Assembly: GCA_015680685.1 (NCBI GenBank) | Contig: MNCI01010141.1 | Coordinates: forward strand, 529,002-593,001 | Reading direction: 5' to 3' | Source of the DNA: Gnetum montanum | Lineage: Eukaryota; Streptophyta; Gnetopsida; Gnetales; Gnetaceae | Length of the DNA stretch: 64,000 nucleotides | Part shown: positions 34,382 to 46,189 of the stretch, piece after piece | How the letters are laid out: each line of letters opens with the position of its first letter | Numbering within the stretch: position 1 is the first letter of the stretch | Notes under the pieces: model-generated | Databases searched by the model: none | The model's input: only the letters and a program-made list of their open reading frames with translations | What the model was told of the DNA's origin: nothing | Translations under genes and position numbers: made by a program

Positions 34382-36416
34382 TACCCCCATGACTGAATGA
34401 AAACTCGTCCTCAAGTTCCTTACAGTAATATCGGGAAGGTATGGGATTATTGACTCAAATGGAACTAATGGGATGACATGTGAATGGATCATCATTACAA
34501 GACACAACAAAACTGGTGTTCATGACAACAAGGGTGAACACCTTTTACATTTGACATCAAGCCTTAGTTGGTAGCTGAGAAAGAGAGAGAGATAATTTTT
34601 GTTACTGCCAACGCCAAGATTGTGCCTTTCGTTGTCCATCCGTAAGCACGCCATCGATCTTGCTCCTTGCATAGCTACTTCAGCACTGCTCCATTCCAAA
34701 TGTTCCCTCCAGATCCACTCCGTTGTGGTATGATTACCATATGCACACACAACACAGTCTTATATTAGCAAGGGTAAATGAATCATAATGTAATTGATAC
34801 CTTGCTTCGGTAAAAGGGCCATTGGCTGGGTTGTGGTATGGCTGATATGAATTTGGAGATATATTAATGATGACTACCGAAGGTGTAGGGGCTAGGAGAA
34901 AATCAAAAAAATTGGGCCCTGTACCCCCATGACTAATCTCGAACCTCTAGTAGCGATAGAATGGAGAAAGAAAAAGAACAAGAAGATGGAGAAAAAGAGA
35001 CAATTAGGACATCGATGAAATGGATGTCAAGATGGAAATAAACAAAATAAAATGGATTGCGAAAATGTTAGGGGAAAGAGATTAATTGGTGCACCAAATA
35101 GGAATGTCAGTGGATCCTCCCCAAAGAAGGCTCATGCCCTTAAAGCCTTGACAAACCCACATTCAAAGAGTCCGTAGGCTCTAGGAATGTCATGTGGAAT
35201 AAGTGTTAAAGTCTTAACCATGAGAATTTACCAAAAATAAAATAATGAATCCACCAAAATATACACTAATGATACAACTGGCAATGAGGTGAACAATGGA
35301 GAGAAGGGTGGCGAGAAGAGAATGGAATGGAATTCCAAGAATAAGGTGGTGTATAGCCCCTTGTGTGTTTAATGATTAATGTGACTTGGTAAATCTCATT
35401 CCAACTCCGGCCTCAAACCAATTACATCAAGTGACTTCACATCAATGCATTTGGCTAATCCATCTACTTGAATAACAAGAATGCATCCCTCAAAGAGCCA
35501 CCACCATTTCGATGAAACAAAGGAGGAGAGAATGGAAAGCGAGAAGGGCCTTAGTTAGAGGGAACATTTTTATTTTAGTTCCATAACCAGTGCTTGTAGC
35601 CCAAGTATTTATTTTGTCTAAGGGGTGTGATTTGAATTATCACTTTTATTTTTAATTTTTTAATTTTTATTTTTATGTGTTTATGCGTGAGAACCACACC
35701 ATGCAAAGACTTCTTATTTTTATTAACTTAGCTTCCCGATAATTGGTTAACATCAGAACGGTAAGAGAACTCAAGAAGAAAACATCCAAGTACCCAAGAG
35801 AATGGCCAACATGAATGCATTAAGTTCCCTTGAAGTCATACCCTTTTCAATCCTTGAGTCCTTCCTTAGTTTGAGAAATACCCAGTCACCGATTCATTAT
35901 AGTTCTTATTAGAAAGGGACTGTACATTTCCAAGCCAAGAGAGACCATAGAACTTGTGGATGAATGGATGGAGTGGACTCATTTCTTACCATATCAAAAG
36001 AACATACCTTAGTATCAACATCATAACTTAAAGGTAAAAACCAAACATTAGCAATCAAATAGAAAAATAGTTCATACCATCATGAAGAACACTTATTGGG
36101 TGATAAACTTATAGGATGGATAAAACACACACACATGCACACAAAGAAATGAAAAACTATAATGATGTTGTAAAACAAAAACAAGAAAAAGTTAAAGAAA
36201 TTTGTAAAAAAAAAATGTGCAAAACAAAAACATGTAAAACAAAAATGTGTAAAACAAAAACATAAAAGAACTGAGGGCCTCTAATGATCAGCATAGGTGG
36301 CCATCTCCCCCATGACTAAATTGCAAGGGAGAGATCCGAAATAATGAACGTCTATTTGAATTTTGTAAAAGTGCCCAACTTCTCCCTATTGATGTTCTTA
36401 GATTAAGGGGTGGAAG
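34382..36416 (-). other. Polypurine tract and non-coding spacer of element E
   Basis: The polypurine tract (minus strand ATTCAGTCATGGGGGTA, 34398-34382) is followed upstream by about 1.9 kb that aligns with the D spacer (49602-51550). A short ORF at 34750-34520 parallels one in D (49991-49677); both begin beside a TTGTGTGTG(T/C)A sequence. No convincing protein. Confidence 0.6.
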
Positions 36417-37166
36417 TCAACGACGCTCATACTCCAATGTATCAATGCCTTCATTATTAACATGGGTTGTTCCCCTAGTTTGTTCCATGCATGTTGATGG
36501 GTTTCTCTTTCGTTTAGCTGTCAACCATGGGGTGTCCACTACTTGTGTGGTTGCTACATACAAGAACCTTTGAATTTTAGTTTCTACGGCACATCGGTTA
36601 CATGGAAGAGATGCTGAGCATTTTTCCATGTCATCACCCTATGAGCCACTATATGTGATGCATGGAACTTTCTTCTTCTCAATCTTTCCATAAATATTTA
36701 CCTTAGATATCTCCAAGGAAAGATTGTGGATCCCTAGGTACGCATCTATTGTACTTATCCATGGCCTTCCCATTATAATTGGGAAGCCCCCATTGTTACT
36801 ATTAACTTCTATCACCAGGAAATTGGTTGGGTATGACCAACGACACACAGTGGTAACTATGTCCTCTACCAATTTCAAGGGAATGGTGNAACACACAGTG
36901 GTAACTATGTCCTCTACCAATTTCAAGGGAATGGTGATGGACTGGTTAGCCAACTCTAGTTGAATGTTGCTCTTCTTGAGTTGGGGTAGGTTCCAGGCTT
37001 GATACATTTCTTGTGAGATTAAGTTGACTCTGGAACTTGAGTCAAGAAGAGCCTTATGTGGTTTGTTCCTGGCAACTTGTAAATAGATTAAGGGGCTTCC
37101 AAGATCAGAGAGTTTCCTTGAAAGGTGGCCTACCTTGATCCAGTCAGTTATGATATGTGTTAACAT
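36417..37166 (-). pseudogene. Aspartic protease and post-protease segment of element E
   Basis: On the minus strand the retroviral-type protease active site reads LLDSSSRVNLISQEMY (D-S-S instead of D-S/T-G). It is followed by the flap/C-terminal elements FLVIEV and FPIIMGRPWISTIDAYLGI, with a stop after KKKVPCITYSGS at 36639. A short further ORF (36629-36417) matches the segment between protease and RT in D. An N with a 46-bp duplication (36843-36936) adds 16 false residues in the middle. Without it the domain is near full length. Confidence 0.75.
36843..36936. other. Probable assembly join: N flanked by a 46-bp exact duplication
   Basis: Bases 36843-36888 recur exactly at 36891-36936, around N 36889 and one extra A. 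The homologous protease in D (54900-54990) has the segment once. Confidence 0.88.
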
Positions 37167-37199
37167 AATCGTATGCGTGCAGCTCTATTGTTGGACGGA

Positions 37200-39690
37200 A
37201 GGGAGCTCCAAAGTCTTGTATGGTGGAGGAGTGTGCACAGACTCAACCACTTGTTGTTGTGAGAGCTTGTCTGGGCTTTTGGTTCTGAAGAAGGATTTTC
37301 TCTTTTTACGATTATCCAAACCAACAGCGAGTTGAATGTTTACAGCTCTTGTAGCGTTACGTTGCTATGGTTGAGTGGGGAGTTCCCCTTGCATTGTTGG
37401 AGTAGGTGGCATGGGAACTACTGGTGGAAGAGAAGCAGATGAATTTGGAGGATGGTACATGTGTGGAGTGTCTCCTGAAGGAGAAGGAGTCCTTCTAAAG
37501 TACTCCCGAACTTGGTAGTGACGTTGGTGAGTTGTGTGACCCATGGTGTCACTTGGAGAAATCGGCTACTGCACATAGTATCCATATGGGTTTGGCTATC
37601 GGTAAGGGTATTGTTGTTTCAGCGGGGGCATCCCCCATGACTGTGGGGATTGCCACTGCTGGTGTTGCCCGATGGGTTGTGGTAGAGTTCCGCTTGGATA
37701 GTACGTTAACGGTTGGTGGAACTGTCCTTGGTTACCTTGGGGATAAGATAACCTTTAGGGTGTCTACCGTCTATTGAGTCTCGGGTTGAGTGCATACGCC
37801 CCAGACTCTTGTAGATGTGAGATGATTGGACAACATCCCTTAGGATGGTCATATAGGTAGATCTCACATCCACCATCATCATCTGTGTCAAAATCCACAA
37901 CCTCATCGGAGATAGTAATTTTTTCCTTACCCTTGTTATGTGCAGGGCCTAAATCTCTCCACTTTTTCTTGTCTTTGTCACTACTTCATTCCTCCTTAGA
38001 CTCCTCTACGATTTTCAAGATCGTTTCAAGTCTAGAGTCTAAGGAATTCCACAATTGATCCACCTTAGCTGATACTTCTGTTGTTAGCTTTTGAATCGGC
38101 AAGGTTTTCTTGTTCACCAACTCTTCGAGTGGTGACTCATCCTCCTCATCAAAAAATCTCACTCCCTTCTTTTGAAGGGAGGGATCACGGTTATATTCTT
38201 TTGCACTCTCTCTTTTTCATAGTTCCCCTTCTTCTTTGGCTACTTGCTCCAACAATCAATGAATTTCATGGGCTCTAACCTCTGATAGTCTCCCTTGGTC
38301 ATAAGTCCCAAGGGTTCTCGTAGTCTCATGTCTTAGCCCATCTATGATGTGGCAAAGTTGGTCCTGTTGTGTGTAACCATGGCCTAGGCAACGATGAAGC
38401 AATGTGTAATAGTGGCCCATGGCAGCATCCAAGGGTTCATGAGTACCTTGCTTCCATCCTTGGATCTACTTATGCAAGTTAGACACTCTAGAGTATATTT
38501 GATACTTATCATTAAACAACTCTAACATCATACTCCACCTCCTAATGGTTTCTGGTTGTAAAGACCGGTACCAACTCTCTGCTTCCTTGATGAGTGTCCT
38601 AGGAAACAACTTTAGTTTCTACCACTCATTCTCTATGTTCTGTAAGGAATAGGCATTATGGAATACCTATAAATGATGTTGTGGATCAGCGTTGTATCCC
38701 CCCTCAAAGAGTGGGATATTGTTCATGTCTAAGCGCTTGATCCAACTATCTCTTTGATGCCTTGTTGCTATTTTCACTACCTCCATTATATCAAGCATAC
38801 TTCGAGTTGCAAGTAGGGGCTCGTCATGATCATCTCTTTCATGACGTCTGTGATGTCTACGTTGTTCCCTACTTTCCCTTCGTTCATGCCTTTTTCCTCA
38901 CTCTTGACTCTCTCGTTGAGGTCTCTCATTTTTCCTACCTCTATCCACACCGTTATGCTCTTGATGGTTGTGCCTAGATGTGGAAGGAAAGGGTGAATGG
39001 TGTGAAGAAGAAGAAGAAGAAGGAGAACCATTTCCATGACGATGTTTCTTACCTTCTCTTCAGCTGCTATGGCCCCGATCGTGATGACGATCCAAGTGCC
39101 CGTCCTTGTCATGTGTTGTTGTTCCCTCAGTGAACAGTTGGCATTCACGGGGATCGGAACCAGGGTTGAGTATCGTAGAGCATAGGTTTTGATACCCCAC
39201 CTCCTTACCATTATTAGGAGGGGAAACATCATTAGATAGAGAATCCATTATAAGTGGTTCACCATCTTCGATTTCACTTAGGACGTGCAGGACCCCTTTT
39301 CCCTTCAATAGTGTATGATGGATTTTCTACCTCGAGTCCCTTATATGTTGTGCTGCTGTGGGATGATAATCCCTTGTGTCAAAGTCACCTATAATGTATT
39401 TAGCATAGAGCTGTGTCATGCCTATTTATGCAAGAGCACGAATAAGCATGTTTGGGACTGATCAATCTGGAGGTAACACAATGTTACCTTGCAAGTCTCT
39501 CCATCATAGCTATTCATCTTGATGGAGGATAAAGGTAAAGTCTGGTATGTACTCATCGGGATGAGTATATACCACTCGGTATTGTTGAGGAATTGACAGA
39601 TTTTGGTTATGTGTTTTAGATTGCCGACTGTTTCTTGTATTATCCCTAGGTGGTGTAATGCTCTTGTGAGAAGAAGAAGAAGACACTGTG
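37200..39690 (-). pseudogene. gag of element E
   Basis: The N-terminal domain starts near 39690, where the expected ATG reads GTG, and continues through RDLQGNIVLP- and VLHVLSEIEDGEPLIM-type segments (39308-39060). Next comes a Ser/His/Arg/Asp-rich low-complexity stretch (39060-38860), then the capsid domain (about 38780-38000; RLDMNNIP, AFHNAYSLQNIENEW and YHIDGL motifs in broken frames). The C-terminal Pro/Tyr/Gln-rich part is at 37780-37400. Closest relatives in the window are gag of G (62774 on) and D. No CCHC knuckle seen. Stops and frameshifts are numerous. Confidence 0.72.
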
Positions 39691-39810
39691 TCTTATCGGT
39701 GTGCTATTAAACCATTATATAACTTTTTTGTTTAATTAACCCTAAGGGTTCATGTAAGCTCCCAACAATGTGAGTGATTTCCTATGTTCTACTTAGCGCA
39801 AAAACACTTA

Positions 39811-39830
39811 GTCCCTGGCAACGGTGCCAA
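39811..39830 (-). other. Primer-binding site of element E
   Basis: The minus strand reads TTGGCACCGTTGCCAGGGAC directly after the LTR end. It differs by few bases from the tRNA-Asp-type PBS of Athila/Tat elements. Confidence 0.82.
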
Positions 39831-40828
39831 TGATGAGTGGAGAGGTACCCCTACACTCAACCATATAAATATGAGTGTAGCATGCATGATCCAGTCGAAC
39901 TCTGCAGACTAAGTGCCTACATGCCTCATGAAACACTTAGGATTAATCATTCGTTGTCTTCCCAGACTTACTTGTAGTTGTCATGGTTGTATGGTTAAGT
40001 AAGTTTGAGGTATATGATTTTTATGTCTTTTCTATTTTATCTCCTATGATAGTGAGGTGAAGGGTTGAAGAGACTAATTGACTAACTTTAACTAACTAAC
40101 TAAACCTTAATTAACCTAGCGTCAGCATCTGTTCCCACTTACCGTGGTTAAGTAAGTCTGAGGTATATGATTTTTATGTCTTTTTTGTTTTATCTCCTAT
40201 GCTAGTGAGGTGAAGGGTTGAAGAGACTAATTGACTAACTTTATCTAACTAAATAAACCTTAATTAACTTAGCGTCAGCATCCGTTCCCACTTACCGTTC
40301 ACACCCTAAACCAATGCAACCTTGGTTACCAAACACTAATCGTTGCTAGGATCACCAAGCGTAATGCACGTGCTCGAAGCAGTCGTATTGAGGCACTTAA
40401 CTAGGAGAGAAGGGTTGAGAGAGAATTAATAACTAATAAAGCAGTTAAATGGTGAATAATAAATAATAGTAAATAAATTCCTAATTAGCCTATTCCATGC
40501 ATTGCAAGGTTTATCCAAGAAGTTCGTCTTTATTGCCGTATACAAACTTGTGTTCAGGTACAATGTCTGCTCGAATAAAGATCCGTTCACTTTGGAGTTC
40601 CTACTGTGGGCACATGGAAATTAATCTATCTCTGGAGAGGGAAAACTGCCATAGTTTCACTATGGCCTAGGCCTAGATGTGGAAACAAGGGAGAGCTGCC
40701 TCTTATTTATAGACTTGGCGGTGCACTGTGATATTGCGTACGCGATATTGCGGGGGACGATGTGATATGGTGTACGCGATATCATGAGGGATGCGATATC
40801 GCGGCCCATGCGATATCGCATTCCATTA
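39831..40828 (-). repeat. 5' LTR of element E with internal tandem duplication
   Basis: The LTR is 998 bp, 205 bp longer than its 3' partner. The main cause is a 153-bp direct duplication (39993-40145 and 40146-40298). U3 also has extra GATATC units (40728-40820). The first base pair is decayed (TAATGGAATGC for TGATGG). GTTAC at 40829-40833 is the target duplication. Confidence 0.92.
39993..40298 (-). repeat. 153-bp tandem duplication inside one LTR of element E
   Basis: The two adjacent units both run from GGTTAAGTAAG to CCCACTTACCGT, with a handful of differences. The 3' LTR of E and the LTRs of G and D carry one unit. Confidence 0.9.
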
Positions 40829-41304
40829 GTTACCAAACAATTACACTTAAAATAGTTGAAACCAATTGTACTCATTCCTCTTAACTATAGAATATGAAAA
40901 GTAAAGTACTTAGAAATATAAAGAGTCAAGCTAATGTAAACAAGAAAATTATGCTAAGTAAACAAAAGAACTAAGGAAATAATGCAATGATGAAAAATAA
41001 TTTCAATCTTTATCACCATGCATGAACTATGTCCAAGTACAATTTACTCAAATAAAGACTCAATTCAACTGCTTACCACCACACTGCGGGTAATTCACTC
41101 TATTGCTAAGACTATGAAATAAAACTACAAGAGTTTTGGTAAGGGTTGGTAAAAGTTGTTGTTGCTTGTGCATCCAAGTATTTGTATTTATAGGGTTGCA
41201 TAGCCCTCAAGATATTGCATCAATGATGACATAGCATAAGCTACGATATAGTTGATACAATATCATAGATATAATAGCGTACTTGAGAAAAAATGAATTT
41301 ATCA
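40829..41304 (-). repeat. 5' LTR of element C, U3 side (split by element E)
   Basis: This continues the LTR begun at 33179, from GTTACCAAACAATTACAC to the LTR start TGATAAATTC at 41304 (minus strand). It matches 22024-22491 of the 3' LTR. Confidence 0.88.
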
Positions 41305-41900
41305 TAAGTTCTAGAGCATGTTGGAAAATTTAGAAGTTCCTAGAACATTGCTATATGCTATCCAAAAGCTTTACAAAATGGTTTGCATTTAGTTTACAAA
41401 TGGACAAGAAATAATTTCATTTAATAAATTTATTTATGTAAAATAAGAACCTCCTTTGTCTCCTACTTTGTTTGATCTTTTTATTGATGAATTTACATAG
41501 TGGATACATAAAAAATACCAACTCATTTGCAACTATAATAGGAAATGATCCTATCCAAATCTACTTTATGTTGATGATGTCTCAATTTCAAACTCTATAG
41601 AAGGGTTGCAGAAAATGATTAGTACTTTTGATGACTTCTCTTCATTTTTAGGAATGAAGTTAATAAATAGAAAACTAAAATCATGATTTGTGATACATGT
41701 AATAAGACAAGTAATTTCACTATAGGAAATAAACAAGTGAATAGTCTGGCTATATCTAAAGCTATCTATCAAAACATTCTAATTGTATCTAAAATTATGC
41801 AAAGGTAATAAAGCATAATTAACAAAGAATAAATTAAAATAAAAGATAAGGGTGTTATATTTATTTTATTCTAGTAGGGCACTTGCTAGATAGAGAAGTG
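41305..41900 (+). mobile_element. Right part of the split LINE: reverse transcriptase core relic
   Basis: On the plus strand, in broken frames, a PLSPTLFDLFIDEF motif (about 41460-41500) and a LYVDDVSISNSIEGLQ motif (about 41565-41610) are readable. These are the RT palm segments, including the catalytic YVDD box, of non-LTR retrotransposons. The upstream half lies at 19701-21615 on the other side of element C. Frameshifts and stops make it inactive. Confidence 0.7.
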
Positions 41901-43560
41901 GTAGGATCATATCATACTATGAAGAGGCTAGAATTTCCTATAGATATTAGCATTAGGTAAAGAATATTTAGAAATATATATTGGTACATCTCATGTGAAA
42001 ATGTAGCCTATGCACTTTAGACATCGCCCACCATTATTTTCAATGATTCCTTGAATTTTGTATGATCTAGATTTCTTTTATTTATGTTTATGATGTTATG
42101 CATCCTTAAATCATTTTAGTTCTTATTTAATCAATTGGGATTTTTTTGTTGAAATTATATTAAATATGGAGTTTATAAAGAGGGGTTTTGGATTTTCTAT
42201 ACAAAGAAAAAAAGTTCTTCAAAGTTTAAGATTGAAGCATGGATTTATGAATTTCTAGGTAATTTTATTTTTAGTTAGATTTTAATTTTTATAATTTGTA
42301 ATTCCAAGATCAAATCTAGAAAATTTATAAGCATTGAAAATATTACCTATATGCAGACTAAAGATTTAAAATGTTCCTAACTCCCTTTTGAAGGCATTTC
42401 TTATGCCTAGGTAGTAGAGTGATTTACATCAGGGTTTTGATGGTGGTATAGATGGTAAATTCTCTCTTCATTGTAATGAAGCTTATGATCAATGGTGAAA
42501 TTTTTGATGATTTTTACACCATCAAGACTTGAGTCATAGGTTGTAATGTGAAAAACAATGCATTTTATAAACTTTAGATGAAGTTTGGGTAGGATGAATT
42601 AGTAGGAGTGGAAAGCTCTAAAAACATACTATCATCCTATTAAAATGATTTTTGAAACTAATACTCTAGTGGTACATACTTAATGTGTAAATTTAACTAA
42701 TGAATATGATTAATTGGTTTTAATCTCTTTCATTTGGTTAAAATATGCTTCCACTTTTATATGCCTGCTAACATTATATGCCATTCTATATGGATGTGTA
42801 TGATATTGATGTGCAATAATTTGCTACAATATAATGTGATAGTGATATGATGTATAGAAGCTAGCATAAGGAAATGAATTAGATAGCTAATGAAAAGCCT
42901 TGGTCTCATATTATTTCACCTTTAGTTTGTAGTGAGGCATTACCAAGCGAATGAAATGCTATGCAACAAGAGTTGATCTTTAAAGCATAAGGACTAAAAG
43001 TTAGGGTAGTGTAGTGTGAGCTTGATCTTGATATTTAATAATAAAAATTTAACATGAAAGTCCAATAGGCATATTATCTAGTTATGTGAACTAATTTTGG
43101 CATTAAGTACACATTCAGTTGATTTTATATGATACATTAAAGATGCTACTATTCCACAATGTTTGTACCTAGTTGATTATGCTTTTTATGCCTTCATGTA
43201 TGCTATAGCTAGGTAGGTGGGGTGGAAGAGATGTTGTGTAACTATTATGAATAATTTCTTTTTTAGGTAATTTAGTCCCATTTAGCAATGGTTGTGATAC
43301 TTCACCCATCTAATTCTAGTCTAGCAGGCGTTATACAAAAGGAAAAATTGGTAAATGCATAAAATTAAAATTTGTGCATGTAAAATTTGTTGGACGCCAA
43401 GAAACATTAGATAATAAAATTAGTATTTCAAGTTATGACATTTTATCCTAACTGGAATATAAATCTATATCTTAACTTTGAGCATACCTACATTATTCAA
43501 GAGAAGAAATGATAACTATTTGCTAAGAAATAATCTCATACTTAAGATGAGTTAGGATGA
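41901..43560. other. No recognisable gene; AT-rich relic DNA
   Basis: I see no motif, LTR end or coding pattern that I can name. Some of it may be the downstream part of the LINE. Confidence 0.4.
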
Positions 43561-43579
43561 TTAAATTGTAAAGTTTCTA

Positions 43580-44160
43580 AGCAATGCTACTTAAAGCATC
43601 TACTACTAAATTTCTTTTTCCTAGATGATACTTTATTTGAAAATCAAGATATTCTAGCAAATCTATACATCTTCTTTACCTTATATCCAATAGAGGCAAA
43701 CCAATTAATTACTAAAGGCTTTGATAATTTATCCAAAGAAAAATTTGCTTACCAAGTAGGTAATGTCTTCAAATTTTAAAGTTAAAATACTAGCTCCTAA
43801 CTTTAGGTCAAGAATTAGATACTTAACTTCATGAGACTTTAAATGATGGGAGACATAAGCTGCATCTTTTTCTTATTAAATAAGAACACATTAAAGTCAT
43901 TTATTAGCAACATTAGTGTAAATATCTTAAGGCTTTCTAGAAGTAAAATAGATTAAGAGGCATTGAGATCAATTTCTACTTTAACTCATCAAAAGCACTC
44001 TAATCAACTTCATTTCAAATAAAATCACTTTCTTTTCTAAAAAACATAGTTAATGGAAATGCTATCTTAGAAACGTGCTTCACAAACCTTCTATGATATC
44101 TTGCCAAGACAAAACAATTTTAGACTTTTATCTTCCTTAATATAGATTTTAGAATTCATC
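43580..44160 (-). pseudogene. Old Ty3/gypsy RT-RNase H relic
   Basis: On the minus strand, in shifting frames, an HRRFVKHVSKIAFPLT motif (about 44090) is followed by ELKVEI, LKSHEVKYLI and then LLEYLDFQIKYHLGKRNLVVDAL (43680-43590). This is the order of the RT-RNase H linker and RNase H end in Ty3/gypsy polyproteins. It is far more diverged from element D than the other elements are, so it belongs to another lineage. No LTR was found. Confidence 0.62.
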
Positions 44161-45340
44161 TTCCATGGCTTGCATAAGGATCACTACTTGGAGTGATAGT
44201 AGGTACTTGTTTCTCAAGTTTTAAGACCTAGGTTTGAGCTTGGGTATAACTACTTGAAAAAGGTTAAGCTTCTACTTATCCACTTATCCTCCTACTTTGG
44301 TAAAATGAGTATTGAACCTTTGGGGTAATAATCCTTATTATCTTCCCTAGCTTACATGTACTTCTTAGATATATAACAATTCTTAAAAGTTGTTCCATTT
44401 GTTTTCTTAAGTTCATAGGTTGTGAGATAGGCCGTTTAAAATAAGGAACATCCCAGGATATGAAAAGCTTTCTCAACATCTTAAAGTTAACATATAGTCA
44501 TAGAGGGATCTTCCAATTTACCAAAGATAAGGAGATCCAACTTGTAGACATGCTCCACTAGAGTCTTTTCAACATGTTATCTACTATCTACTTTATCATC
44601 ATCACTACATCTACTAGGATTGGATGCACAATTTTAATCTTGAAGGTCACAAAAGCTATTCTTTGATATCTCTTTAAGAGATTCCATTGGTACTAGACTC
44701 CTCAACTAGTATGTTACCAGAACAAGTTCTCCTTGAATCCATCCTAAAAAGCTATAAACCTATATCTTGTTGAATAATTTTACATGATTTTTGATTTTTT
44801 AGAATAAAACATTCATATAAAATTTTAGCATCATAACTTTATTATTGTAGGAGATATAGCTTTATAAAATTGCACTATTAGAATTTATATTATTTCATTT
44901 CTTTGATTCATTATCTATAAATTTTTTTAAAAATGTTTTAGGTAATAGAAAATTATGTAGTTTGTAAAGGCTATATCCTTCAAATTGTATTAGACCTTTA
45001 AGTAAAATTTTGACTAGCTATTGCTACATATATTTATTTTAAATGAAACTAAGATCACTAAAAATTACATGATGAACATGCTTTCCTTCATGAGCCAATG
45101 AAAATTCACTTTCAAAGAATTTTTTCCTTAGAAGAATTTGATAAGAATGCCTTTCACATAGTTGCTTTGCATATTTCTTGCATAAACAAGCATGAACATA
45201 ATTAGTTACATGGTACACATATTTCTCTATATGAATTAAATGTTGTTGATTTTACCATGACTAATGACAAAGCTGATAGTTTTAATGGTGATCTTGTTAA
45301 ATTTTTAAAATGTCTTTGGGACTTTATTTTATCATTACTA
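44161..45340. other. No clear gene; flank between gypsy and L1 relics
   Basis: The minus-strand part near 44160-44750 may hold more of the gypsy RT and the plus-strand part near 45060-45340 the 5' side of the L1 RT, but no motif is firm enough to call. Confidence 0.35.
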
Positions 45341-45349
45341 CTAATCTTT

Positions 45350-45860
45350 ATTTTATCATTATGGAAGACATTTTCAAAGGTAGTCTAGAAAGTTATTCGA
45401 ATAAAGGAGTTATCAAATTTAATTTAAAAGAAGAAGACTCATCTTATATTACGAATTGTTGACTTGTTACTTTGTTGAACATTATTTATAATATTTTAGC
45501 TAAGTGTTTTGTTATGTGTCTACAAGGTATTCTTGCAAATATTCTTTGTCGATAGTAAAAAACGTTTGTTAAAAATAGATATGTTCTTGATAATGTTGTT
45601 GCTTCTTGAAATAGTATGCAATATGAAAAAGACATCAATCAAAATATTTGTTTATTAAATTTGACTTTAGATTAAATGGGGATTTATCCTTGATTATATT
45701 TAGAAACTTGGTTTTAGTTATAAATTTATAAATATGATTCATTGTCTTTTTGCTAATATTAATGCTTGTGTTGCTATAATAGTAGGTTGTAACACTCTTA
45801 TTAATTATCTATAAAATTCTATAAATAACTAATAGAAATAGTACAAAACCCCTATGGATC
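45350..45860 (+). mobile_element. L1-type LINE reverse transcriptase relic
   Basis: In one plus-strand frame with stops, the early RT segments of plant L1 LINEs can be read: YSNKGVIKFNLKEEDSSYIT, then IIYNILAKCFVMCLQGILANIL, then TFVKNRYVLDNVVAS (about 45390-45620), and farther on YDSLSFC. The order and spacing agree with L1 RT. The catalytic box is not found before the sequence degrades near 45860. Confidence 0.68.
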
Positions 45861-46189
45861 TAGATTTAACCTTGATCTAACTATAACATAAAATAAATGT
45901 TTAACTAACAATCATTGTTGATTAGGAGTATCAAGAAAATAGTACAACATGGTTAGTAAAATTTCTTATTGCTAACATTAATAATCAATTAAAAATAAAT
46001 ATAAAAAATAAAAATAAATACAACCAAAAAATGTTAATGTTAAAAAATAAAATAAATTACATAGTAGGAAAGTACGTGAGGAGATGATCCTAATGACACT
46101 TATTTCTTTTAAATTGTACTTTTTGAAATAAATTTATTCATGATTAAAATTTATGAATAAAATATTAGAAATAATATTAAAATCATCAT

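Larger units (their letters stand above)
33589..40828 (-). mobile_element. Element E: gag-protease LTR retrotransposon lacking RT/IN, inserted in the 5' LTR of C
   Basis: This 7240-bp minus-strand element is flanked by a perfect GTTAC duplication (33584-33588 and 40829-40833). The uninterrupted target can be read in the sister LTR of C at 22011-22040. It has the 5' LTR 39831-40828, PBS 39811-39830, gag about 39690-37200, protease 37166-36639, a short post-protease ORF 36629-36417, a spacer and the 3' LTR 33589-34381. Just past the post-protease ORF, sequence equivalent to the very end of the D integrase region appears (about 36330), so the whole RT-RNase H-integrase block is missing. Confidence 0.93.
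21616..41304 (-). mobile_element. Element C: non-autonomous LTR retrotransposon (gag, protease relic, accessory ORF), heavily nested
   Basis: On the minus strand, the 5' LTR (41304-33179, split by element E), a primer-binding site (33178-33160), gag, a protease relic, a spacer, an internal promoter-like block, the accessory ORF, a polypurine tract (22507-22492) and the 3' LTR (22491-21616) follow in order. Two solo LTRs (24382-25325 and 31013-31956) and element E (33589-40828) are inserted in it; without them it is about 10.5 kb. The flanks are CAAGT and TAAGT, a degenerate 5-bp target duplication. No RT, RNase H or integrase is present. It is the most eroded of the large elements here. Confidence 0.85.

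Noticed and set aside
39993-40298. Repeat array considered as CRISPR or satellite
   Set aside because: There are only two adjacent units without spacers, inside an LTR of a plant element.
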